Source of the DNA: Lineus longissimus | Taxonomy: Eukaryota > Nemertea > Pilidiophora > Heteronemertea > Lineidae | DNA: 64,000 bases | Reading direction: 5' to 3' | NCBI RefSeq assembly: GCF_910592395.1 | Contig: NC_088308.1 | Location: 23,327,501 to 23,391,500 of the forward strand | Shown here: positions 51,130 through 61,017 of the stretch, piece by piece | Position numbering within the stretch: the stretch's first letter is position 1 | Layout: every line of letters begins with the position of its first letter | Notes under the pieces: generated by a model | The model's input: the letters and a program-made list of their open reading frames with translations, nothing else | Database searches by the model: none | Told to the model about the DNA's origin: nothing | Position numbers and translations under genes: made by a program

Positions 51130-53750
51130 CACCCCAAATTGCAACAAGTCTACGGGCGCCGCCATTTTTTTTGAAAAGCGCGCCATCTACTACGTAATCG
51201 GGCGTTGCTTCTGCGAAACCGCGATTACTAACCGTTGTGACGTTCACGGATACGGTTAGCTATCCGTAGTCGTCGGACTAACCGTAGGCCTATGCGATCG
51301 AAACCACCCTAATGTATATCGGTGACAGGAATGACCTCTTGTCTGATCCCGAGGACAATAGACTATTCTACTGGCTGACTCAAATGAATGAAATGATGAA
51401 ATTAAAAAATAACCCCGTCATACCTAAATACTGCCTGGAATGTTAGTTACATGACATCATTTTTGTTTTTTTTTATTTTGAATGATATCAAACTAACGGG
51501 GTTCAACTCCCGGGCAAGCCTTTTGTTGGCCAAGCATCTGTGCTGCTACATGTTGTATCAAATTTACACTGCAGGGGATCTGGGGAGGGAAGTTTGCTTG
51601 TTCCCCATTCTCCCCATCCTGAGGAAATCAATGGTTAATTTAATGTTCGCTTCTCCGGCCCTGTGCAGCATCAGTGTATCCCTGAATGCAACCAATCTTC
51701 TAATGAAGGATAATCTTTTCCACGTTTTTATTTCTTCTGTTATCGACACGAGCATGCAATTAATATCTCGATAATTTGTTAGTGAGCGATTTACAACAAC
51801 TACTCAAATTCACATCAAGCAATTATTTGATTTGGGAAGGCATAGGTACAGGTTTTTGATACTCCTACCTCGTAAAATATCGAGAAGCAGGGTATTAAAA
51901 AAAAATGGTTATGTCAGGATGTTTATTTGGGTAAACCAGGCATAAGTGATGACTTAATTCCCTGAAAAGCTTCCTGATCGTGGTCCTGCTGTTCTGATTG
52001 GTGCAGAGACACTCCCATAACTCACTGATTGAACCAGGCCTAGAGATATATTGATGTTGTTTGCGTCACTAACTTCGGTAATTCCCAAGTTATCACGTGA
52101 GTTGCCTGGGAACTATCTGAATGTTTATGAAATATGTAAATTATCTTCAGTGATCTTGGTAATGAAACCAACACGTTCAACTCCAGTAACCTTCTGACCC
52201 ACCCGCTTTTTGTGCGATTCGCAATAAGGTAGACTTTCGGGGCTATCTATTGCGTCATCCTATAGCTGGCTGATATCGAGTACATCACCAGTCTGCACCA
52301 TCTTGGTTTTCCGAGAATTGGTTTAGCATTGTGGACGCCTGTACATCATGTACATGGTTACATAGTTCCGTTTTCAAGAAGTATTACACTCATGAAAAAA
52401 AGTGTTGCTCACAAACCAGCAGCCCATTTACACCAAACCCACAACATACAAGCACCCACACAATCCTATTTTTATACCTCGAACAGCCCGCGCCACGGGT
52501 ATATGCTAGTCCTATAAATGGGATCTCCTTAAATTAGGGTGAGGGACGAGGCGTCCGAAGTTTACAACGACATTTGTGCTCACAAAGACGAGTCACATCC
52601 TATTATATATATACTACAGGTTGTTCCGAAGAGAGAGAGAGCGGTATCCGCTCGAGCTCTCGGTTACTAATCAAAGATGAACAGGAGCAGGCATCCTTAT
52701 GACTGTTTCCAGGAGTTATATTTCTACCTCTACAACGGTCATCGTTTGTGCTAAAATCGAACGGAACTGCTTCATTGACGATATTCGCAGACATCGGATG
52801 TTTCTGGTGACATCCCTCGACCTTTCGTGGGAAATCCGTGTCCAATATCGGAGAGGACTTGCTCTAAAATACAACTTACTAAATTATGAGAGGAAAACCT
52901 CGTTTAAAAACCGGGTACTGGGACAATTCATAATATCTTGACCCTCTTAATACTAATCAATGACAAGCCCAATTAGTTATAAAGAAAAAAGTTTTCTTTC
53001 TCATAAATACAATATGTCTATGTTATGACTGGGCAATGTAGTGTGACTAGACAATATCATGACTGGGACTGAACACTGGTTAACCCGTCCACCTTTGAAT
53101 GCCAGAACGTCTATAGACCGGCCTGGCCCGTCTCACTACCATGTAAGCTCAGTTCGTCAGCATCAGCGGACAAGAACGTCTATGCCAATGCAACCCCCGG
53201 CGACACTGACCTAATTAGCGTTCATGATTGAGTCGCCATTAAAGATTACGTCTGTCCGGCAATTCTGCTTACTAGCTAGCCCATGCCGTTGGCGTCTTTT
53301 CCTCTGTCGCCCTCAGGGCCCTGCCCCGCATCTATCGGCGCGAATTGGGACAATGTCACATCCACGATAAACATTAGTAGCAATAACCAACCCTTGAATT
53401 ATGCTCGCATAACAACATGCAGAACATTGTCATCGTTTCCCTTGTGTAGCCAAGTATAATGGCAATAAACCAGTGATTGTTTACATTAAAAATAACAATA
53501 TGACTGAACTAAAGAAACCCATCTCTAAAAAGTTTCATTGCTTGTGATGTTAATTCTCATGTATGCCGATCCCCGCATTGGCTCAGTAGGTTTAGACGAT
53601 AAGATAAGTTCTGTAAGTTCATCTGGGGTCGATCCAAGATGGCTTATAAGGCATGAGCGCACTGAATATTAGCAGATGGACTTGACATTCGAAGAGGGAA
53701 AGAAAAGATGATAAAACAGGGAGAGAGGAGGTACCTTTTCCGGGTCTTGA
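51130..53750. other. Intergenic DNA without a recognised gene
   Basis: 51150-51300 is CpG-rich, with a YY1-like GCCGCCATTTT and several inverted ACTAACCGT/CGGTTAG words, and could be a small promoter or repeat edge. From 51400 to 53700 I see only short frames without a recognisable domain. Nothing identifiable as a transposon. Confidence 0.4.
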
Positions 53751-53753
53751 ATG

Positions 53754-53813
53754 TGAGTCAAATTTCCGCGACATGAAACTAGTATAAAACTGTCTTGGAT
53801 GTGCCTTAGGACA
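53754..53813 (+). promoter_or_regulatory. IL-17-like gene promoter: AP-1 site and TATA box
   Basis: A perfect AP-1 element TGAGTCA (53754-53760) lies 22 bp before TATAAAA (53783-53789). The predicted start is about 53813-53818, leaving a 5' UTR of about 50 nt before the ATG at 53865. A CGGAAATTT sequence on the minus strand just after the AP-1 site is a weak Rel-like match. A TATA plus AP-1 layout suits an inducible immune gene. Confidence 0.5.
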
Positions 53814-53864
53814 GCAGTCTGTTATTTAAGAAGGACCTGGACATACAACTAAATCACAGAGGTG

Positions 53865-56259
53865 ATGGCCGCGTTTGTAAGTTTTAAAAATGGTGCACGA
53901 TTTGTTAACTTTATCCATTTCTAAACAAGGATTCTATTTTTTTCAAAGATTTGTCCCAATAACCACACGCCTTCAAATTCAACATGATATTACAGGAAGG
54001 ACGAAACTTTCAGGAGGACAGTGATTCTTATTACACGGAGTAATGATATACAAGTGTCCTAATGCGAATGACTGTTTTCAGCGTACATCGGTACCCTCTC
54101 ATCTAAAGTACATGTATGTTCGTTCACACTGTTCTCCCTATCAAAATCGTAAGCGTTGACGTCCTTCTTTTCCCTGGTATGTCCTCCTAAAAAAAAAATA
54201 TTTTCCCATAGCTGCTCCCCTGATGAGATGAATATAATAATAATAATAATTGGTATTTATTACTCCCTTGAAAACTTGCATAATCATCAGGTTTGACAGT
54301 AATAAACAAGGCATATCAAAAATACATTTAAAATACACCACACGTGAAATAATCTAACATTTAGGTTGAGTACAATATACAATAATAAATGGCCGAATTC
54401 CTATCAGACCTATCTAATTTCTAAAATCTTTCTGAAAAACCTCCCAATAGTATGTACAATGGTTTCATCTGATGCCAGGAAGCAATATCTAAATTTATCT
54501 CTAGCACTTAGAAGTGCAAAACTAGGAGTGACTGCATCTATCTCATCCATGGCTACCTTCCTAATTTGTACAACATTATTATTGATACATTTAAATAATA
54601 CATGAAATTCATCCCCAACATTCTGGGTGTTACATAAGGAACAATATCGCAAGGACCGCTGTATATTTTTCTGTCGTCCAGTTTCAATATCAAATGTGCT
54701 GACAATCGGATTTTCGTGATTGCCTTCCGAGCTGCAACGTTTGAAATGAGCGATAAATATTTCTCTCTACCGAAATTGCACTTTAGTGAGGAGTAAATTT
54801 GTAACTTGGTACACTGTTGAATGTTAGAAATGGCGAGTTTCTCAAACACTTCACATAACCTGTTTTTAATGTTTGTAATGTCAAGATTCACAATGTCCTT
54901 GAAAAGTGGAAAGTCTTCATCAATCAGTTCAAATATACACTTTATGATGCTGAAATAGCTCTTGCGATCATTACAGTAATTATCATATCTTTCTCCCCTC
55001 TAGATTCTCCTGAAGACATGTTTTCTGAGGAGTCTTCTTCTTACTGCGACGTTCCGAGCGATACTAGCTGGTAGCTTTCCCGTCGAACGGCAGCTTGCCT
55101 TGCAAAACGCAGACGTCGATGCGACGACACTGCAACCCCGAAACGACCACGTCCAAACGTCGGAGAATGGTAGTATCGCCATTAGGAGTGATGTCTTCCA
55201 TCAACACATCTTTAGCAACAACAAGAACGCCGATGTGGCTCACACGACTGGTATCCGAAGCCCAGGCAAGATTGCAATAGGTACATCTGGGGACAGCAAA
55301 GCAATTCAGACGGTCGCTGACGAAAACCAGTCGAGCCGTGGAAAGATCGTCAATACAATCAAAAATGATCGAGGGGGAAATGTTTCCATTGGAGATGCCA
55401 GCCATGTTGCCATTGGAGATATTCTTGGAAGCAAGCAGCGTAAAATAACACAAGCGACGACGAACGACGGAGTTCGACCAGCCGTTGCTACTGAAAACGA
55501 TACGGTCGACAAGAAAAACCAGGTGGTTGTGAGAGGCAGCGTGAATGATGCTGAATGTCCCACCACGCTAAATACGTCATCTAAGGCTAAGCTGAACCAA
55601 CGGTCTGAGTGTCCTTGGTAGGTTAGATCGTTCGATTTGATGAGGTATTGGATGGGGTGGTGGTGGTGAGCGCGCTGCTACGTCTGTCTTGTTTAATTTC
55701 TTGTCTCAAAATTCTGTTTGTCGTTTGTCACATCCTGGCCAACCACATCTTGTCATCTGGAATACCATAACTTGTCCATTCTGACTTAATTTGTGTGATA
55801 AATGTTTCCGAGTTCATCCATTTTTCAATTCTTCCCTCAATTTGGGATTGCAAGATAACAGAATACTTATTTCTCTGTGTATTAACCATTGGCACATCAC
55901 AATACTAGTGTTCCGTCAATTATTTCGAGAGCTGCGGTACAACCAAGAACGTACGTTAGCCGACAGATTGTACTCCGGTTTCACATTCACACGTATAGTA
56001 AGTTCTGTTTAAAATGTTTTTATTTATTTTCAGGAAGTATGAGATAGATCGCAATCCGTTCAGGGATCCCCAGGTCATCCTTCAAGCCAGGCCACTCTGC
56101 AGAAGGTGTATTGGTCAACACAGCCCGGACACCCGCTGCGAGACGTTGAATGAATGGAGAACAGTTCACATCCAAGACGGACAAGGACAAATGAGGAGGA
56201 GGAACCTCTTGGTCAATGTTGGGAGCGTCTGCACTGCAATCACACTCGCTCCGGGATAA
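53865..56259 (+). CDS. Interleukin-17-like secreted cytokine, 3 exons
   Basis: Secreted cystine-knot-type cytokine that would act on IL-17 receptors. Exons 53865-53876 (four codons, MAAF), 55004-55617 and 56034-56259 (TAA) join in frame to 283 aa, with donors GTAAGT and GTAGGT and acceptors CTCTAG and TTTCAG. The N-terminus is hydrophobic (ILLKTCFLRSLLLTATFRA), suggesting a signal peptide. A long polar pro-region follows. The C-terminal domain has the IL-17 signature: ECPWKYEIDRNPFRDPQ (Cys207, Trp209), ARPLCRRCI (Cys231, Cys234), Cys244, ETLNEWRTV, and VNVGSVC (Cys275). The usual VGCxC here has Ser273 in place of its first cysteine. At 283 aa it is longer than most family members because of the pro-region. 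Subfamily unassigned. Confidence 0.85.
54234..54988 (-). mobile_element. 5'-truncated LINE (non-LTR retrotransposon) 3' fragment
   Basis: Minus-strand frames 54553-54980 and 54410-54652 overlap with a frameshift and together give the C-terminal region of a LINE reverse transcriptase protein, ending in a CCHC-like knuckle (RYCSLCNTQNVGDEFHVLFKC) and a charged tail. On the minus strand the fragment ends in a (TTA)n tail (54234-54250). The reverse transcriptase catalytic domain is absent. It sits antisense in the first intron of the IL-17-like gene, stopping just short of the splice acceptor at 55001-55003. CR1/L2-like by style; the exact clade is unresolved. Confidence 0.7.
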
Positions 56260-57848
56260 TTACGTTCTTATCCAATGTAAAATGGTCCCGGGTGTCCGGG
56301 GATGTGAACCATTTGAGATAAAAGTCGTGGACGCATGAACTTTGGGCTTCTTTATTTTGAATAATTGGTTGTGGCGGTGTTCATACTCAAATTAGTTGTA
56401 AATACATTGTGTCTTTGGACATGCTATGATTGTGTTTCGGCCATCCCATCATAGGTGTAGATCCGAATCATGCACGAAGACATCTTTCAGTTAAAAAGAC
56501 ATAAGTCTGTACAACCTATTATTGCAGGTGCTTTTAATTATATATAACAGTGAATCAGTAAAATAATTTTGTAAAAAAATGTTAATACTTATAATGGCTT
56601 GTATGTATCATTAGTTTGGAGCCACCTGTTAGTCTTTAGTCTGTGGTACCTCACATTGGAGACGCATGCAATTATACCACAACATGTCCCTATTATTGAA
56701 GACAGCTACAGCGTTTTTGGTCGTATTGAAGACTTACCATGATATAAGAGTTGCGGAGCATCGCTTTGTACCATAATCTGTCCATATCGTACCAAATCAT
56801 TCTTTCCCTATTAATGGTAGTCTGTCTCGTAGTTCTCATGAAAACAGGCAGCCTTTATACTATCCCAGGTTGTCTATCTATACATCAGTCTACAGTATAA
56901 CGGTAAAACTACAAACACAGATCTCCAGTAATAAGTTACCATAAGGCTTTGCCGCGAGACACCATGGCCGAAGATGGGATAATAACCCCCACCAGCTGGT
57001 TATGTGATCATCGTGGTTGTCCGGGGCACAACCTATTCTGTCTGGTCGCATTGAAGAGTTCCAATGCGACTCGTCTCAAAGACGGTCGCTTTGTGCTATT
57101 ATCTATCCCAAGTGAAGACAGCTGTGAAGCACCTTGTGCACCTGGGACAACATCAGGACCCTCTGCCTCTGGTAGAGCTGGTGTCTCCTCGATACGATGC
57201 ATGAGGGACACGCACCCCTCCTCCTATGGCATTCAAACTTTCCTGATGGAAATAAGAGCTCAACCCCCCCCCCCCCTTGGACTGACAACACACGGAATTC
57301 TTTTAGGCCAAAAACAGGGTTGAACATGGCTAACGCTATAGCTGCCCTCCAGAATATGGAAGATGTGTGTAGTACGGGAGGACCATGGTTGTGGTCTGTT
57401 TAGAATCGGATTGTGTCCGCAGTAGGGGAGGACCATGGTTGTGGCCTGTATAGAATATATTGTAAGTGCTGGGAAATCCGAAAAAATTTTTTGCTTGGAT
57501 TCGCTCCGTAACTTTTTGATGACAAAAAGAGTTTTGAGGGGGGAGTCACACCATTTAGTTGTTGGCATCCCCCTTTAAGTTGAAATGAAGACACAACAAA
57601 ATGAATCAATTAGCTGTTTATTGATACAGAAGAAAAACTGTTTGTAACATCTAATTAGGAATCAGCGAAGATGAAGCGTGCGAGAAGTTGAGGCTGCGGT
57701 GTCGAAAGGATGGAGAGACCAGACGATTTCTTGACATGCTGAAAATGAAATAAACATTGTATTACAAATTGAATTAGTATTTTGGTTTGAATTTGAACTC
57801 CTATAGCAATGAGAGCAATGACTTCCTCCGCCTGGTGTAAAAGGGTCT
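56260..57848 (+). other. IL-17-like gene 3' flank and intergenic DNA
   Basis: No canonical AATAAA was found close to the stop, so the 3' end of the transcript is not placed. 56640-57130 holds loosely repeated phrases about GAAGACAGCT and TTGAAGA. 57373-57465 contains a direct duplication of about 45 bp (GGAGGACCATGGTTGTGG, two copies), and a C-rich run lies at 57262-57275. A 124-codon frame at 56949-57323 has no recognisable domain. Confidence 0.4.
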
Positions 57849-58013
57849 AAGAACTTGAAACCCTAAAGCAATTAGAACTCCTTCAAAAAAAGTGAAACCC
57901 AATTTCGAGGGTGGTAGTCGGTTCTTTGTTCTCTCGAGAACAGACTCCCACCCTCTAAATTGGCATTCTCTTCACTTTGAAGGGTTCTAATTCCTTTAGG
58001 ATTTCAAGTTCTT
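57849..58013. repeat. 165 bp hairpin (MITE-like)
   Basis: AAGAACTTGAAACCCTAAAG at the left is answered by CTTTAGGATTTCAAGTTCTT at the right. Pairing continues with a few mismatches through AATTAGAAC/GTTCTAATT and GAGGGTGG/CCACCCTC to a centre at CTCTCGAGAAC. Compact, non-coding and flanked by AT-rich DNA, as expected of a small fold-back transposon. Confidence 0.8.
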
Positions 58014-58078
58014 GCCAAAATGGTAGTGCCTTTGGTCAACCCTTAATTGCTTGACTAATTTTCTCTGCTGTTACTTTC

Positions 58079-58756
58079 ATGCCACACATGGTAAAGAAAA
58101 GGACTTTTCAAAATGGCCAAAATGTTACATCGATACTGTGTAGAATAAGCCCTCCTTGTGCTACTATCCTGAACCTACAGCCTGGAGAGCGATATTACAG
58201 GAAACCCCTAGGTGAAAAACATTACTGTATTTCCACAACCGGATGCGCTGCTCAGATAACTTTCTACACTTCCAGACCTACATCAAATGTGAACATATGC
58301 TCAGCCGCAATGAAATATAAAGATATCACCAAAACCCGTCTGACATGTCTAAAAACCAATTACAAAGAGCCATATCGAGCCTGCGAGAACTTTACTTCAC
58401 ACTCTATCAACCAAAGCAATGTTCAGATATTATCTTACCGGAATAAAGGCATAATATTGAAATACCGGGACAGCAGTCCACGCGGCTTGCCTATCCGACA
58501 TTTTTTTCGGACTCAAACTGAGGCCAAGAACGAGGGCCTACAAATTCGCCATGCAAGGGCCAAGGAAACGAGTGGGAGATTCAAATATAATTTATTCAAA
58601 TATAATTTATTTGGAGGAACGACCACTTGGCAGTCCACAAAACCCACCATCCGCAGTAAAACTTTCATGCCGAACTGTGCGGAAGTAATGACTGTCGTCG
58701 TAAATCTCTTATATCAAATTGAAACATTGACAAGGCTACGCTATCCTGAGATCTAA
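58079..58756 (+). CDS. Orphan 225-codon ORF, no recognised domain
   Basis: An unbroken ATG-started frame, long for this AT-rich DNA. The product is basic and rich in Lys, Arg, Thr and Asn, has eight cysteines mostly in the first half (residues about 21-102), and contains a short duplicated KYNLF. I recognise no family, signal peptide or membrane segment. It starts 65 bp after the hairpin at 57849-58013. No promoter or poly(A) signal is evident. It could be a lineage-specific gene, an exon, or a chance frame. Confidence 0.25.
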   Translation: MPHMVKKRTFQNGQNVTSILCRISPPCATILNLQPGERYYRKPLGEKHYCISTTGCAAQITFYTSRPTSNVNICSAAMKYKDITKTRLTCLKTNYKEPYRACENFTSHSINQSNVQILSYRNKGIILKYRDSSPRGLPIRHFFRTQTEAKNEGLQIRHARAKETSGRFKYNLFKYNLFGGTTTWQSTKPTIRSKTFMPNCAEVMTVVVNLLYQIETLTRLRYPEI

Positions 58757-59223
58757 TTTTTGATACTCCGTATACAAAATATCGAGAGGCGGAGTACAAA
58801 AAGTGTATATTGAAAATCACTGGTATAAGGCCTATGTCAGGATGGGGCGTTACTGGCAGCAACTAATTTCGGATAAGACAAGCCATGCGGTCATCCCCAG
58901 TATGAATAGCCTAAATCGTGTCTATTGATCCGATGACAGTGCACAAAAAGCAAAGGGTATTCTGAAAGGTTTTTCTCCCGAATCATTACATCAGCATGGT
59001 AGCCTACCTTTGGTTTCGAGCAACCTCATGTCGCTTGCGCTGTCAAGAGCGACTGGTTGCGGCGCAAATGGTCTTCCGCCCGTACGGATACATTCATGTA
59101 TGTATCGCATAATAACAAACCATTGAAACAGAGCAAAAAGTTATTTCCCATGTGATAAGCCACTTTATGTACCCAAAACAAACCACCCGGCCACGACACT
59201 ATAATGGTTTTTCTCCCGTACGA

Positions 59224-59346
59224 ATATCAACAGATGAGTACGAGGTCGTTTAATTGTCCTCGGGTCCTCACAACTGTTACGCGTACGCGAGTTCGTGAGG
59301 ACTCTACTAGTGAGGACCCGAGGACAATACTTTTTGCTGTTGATAT
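59224..59346. repeat. 123 bp nested inverted repeat
   Basis: Perfect 19 bp arms ATTGTCCTCGGGTCCTCAC (59253-59271) and its complement (59310-59328) lie inside an outer 10 bp pair ATATCAACAG / CTGTTGATAT (59224-59233, 59337-59346). The loop has TACGCGTACGCG. MITE-like or a regulatory hairpin. Confidence 0.8.
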
Positions 59347-60455
59347 GCAGGCAAGGACAGCGCGGTTTCGGTCTCGCCTGTGACCTGGCCGGTGTCCAGA
59401 CTCAATATTAAACCGATTGCCAGTTTGACCATAGCTGATGGCCTTGGTGAGGTCACGCCCATTCAAATCATACTGAACATCCAGCGCTTTTGCCGACGCG
59501 CGTTGTCAGGACGCTGAGCAGTGACAATCAGTTAGAGGGTCAAGATGATTCATAAGTCTACGAGCCGCTACGCTGTATAATAGGCCTACTCTTGTAGTGG
59601 GGCGGCCAGCAGTAGTCTGTAGCCAGCACAGATGCCTTTCATGACAACAGGTGGGAAAATGGTGCCAGGCCCCTGTGATGTCACTGTCAGCCAAGGGATG
59701 ACAGTTGGCCTCGCCAATCACGGTTCGGCGCTAATGGGTTAATATGCAATACCAGAACTCCAGCTGAGCCAAGGATTTGTATTTGCTCTACACTCTGGTT
59801 GCAGAGAGGTACACTCCAGACGTAGTGGACCGGCCTTGTCCTGTCGCGGGCAAGACAATCAGGATTTCCCACCAAATTGACTGCATTGGATCTACGGAGG
59901 AAGATAAATACACGTTGTCTCCAACTTCCAATGATGTCTGTGCATTGATCTCTTGAAATGAAAGTGTGAGAGAAAAATCCTGAGTGAAAACAATACTGAC
60001 CACACCACTACGTGGAGGCATGGTCATAATCAGGCCATATTGAAGACAGTTTGAGTCTGCAATTTTCAGATCACAGAAGTTTTTGTCAAGAAAACAGATT
60101 ACCAAAGGAATGAATCCAAAAAGGTTAATTCATATTCATAGCTCCTATTTATTTAAATAAAACATTCTTAACATTATATCAAAATACCTCAACAAATTCT
60201 GAAACTAGTAAATGCCAGTCCTTAACCTCATATCATATCTCATATCAATCAGTAACAACCGAGATTGTCAACTACAGGGCATGCTCATATCCTCCGTGTG
60301 GGATGTTTTACCTGCCCTGGCACAGACACAGCCTTATCCAACATTCCAACAGACTCAGTTTGTTTGAATTGTTTGGTTCCCTTGCATGGTTTGGTTGTGA
60401 TGAGTCAGTATTTGAGTTCCATGAATCTCTGTGGGTACATCCGAAGAAACAAATT
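59347..60455. other. Intergenic DNA, no gene recognised
   Basis: Contains minus-strand frames (59506-59721, 59687-59875, 59788-60105) of up to 105 codons without a recognised domain or a convincing splice structure. The sequence at 59540-59760 looks repeat-like, but I cannot name a family. Confidence 0.35.
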
Positions 60456-60536
60456 GTGATTTGTCGACCGGGATCGAACTCTGGACAATTGAAGTGGTAG
60501 CGAGCAGTGTTAATCACTAGGCTATTAGGCTTCTCT
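60456..60536 (-). repeat. tRNA-derived SINE head (or tRNA pseudogene)
   Basis: On the minus strand, an A-box-like TAGCCTAGTGATTA (60511-60524) and a B box GAGTTCGATCCCGG (60468-60481) have the spacing of an RNA polymerase III internal promoter. The ends do not pair into a 7 bp acceptor stem, so it is not an intact tRNA gene. The body of the SINE would extend toward lower coordinates, perhaps to about 60280; its end was not found. Confidence 0.6.
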
Positions 60537-61017
60537 GTTCACACATATTCACAAAACAGAGACACCAATAAAACAGTATCACAGATTATTAGGTCCAACT
60601 TCGTAATGTAACTAACAAAATTCTTGGCACATTTCCCATTTAGATTAGAATGAATGTATTTTCTGGGAATAGGTTTCAAGATTGTCAGTACAATTGATGC
60701 ACAAGTGGAAGAGTCCTGCATACAGTGACCTCCATATAAGGTTGATTACGTTATTCTGGAAGTGGCTGCAAATCAGGAAGAATGAATCTGAAATGAAGAG
60801 AAAAGTGAACTGCGTTAAAAATCTTTTTGAAAACAGGGTTTTCAGCCCTCTCTGCAGACATCTTGTCTTGCATGATTATTAAGGCAAAATCATTCCAAAT
60901 AGCCATAATGTGGTCAGTGAACTTATACTCCTGATTAGCCAACATTTCTCAGGGCACCCTAAGATTACAGATGCACCAAGGTTGTGCGGGTGTATATGGC
61001 CCAATAAATTAAAATGC

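Noticed and set aside
54366-54605. 79-codon plus-strand ORF in IL-17 intron 1
   Set aside because: Antisense shadow of the LINE coding region on the minus strand.
55370-55430. RHIM amyloid motif reading of GNVSIGDASHVAIGD
   Set aside because: The key Gln and Asn of the RHIM core are absent and the protein appears to be secreted. Kept only as a low-confidence observation on repeats.
56949-57323. 124-codon ORF after the IL-17-like gene
   Set aside because: Contains a translated C-run (proline stretch) and weak internal repeats; no recognisable domain.
60456-60536. Functional tRNA gene
   Set aside because: A and B boxes are present, but the flanks do not form an acceptor stem and no clear anticodon arm is seen; a SINE head fits better.
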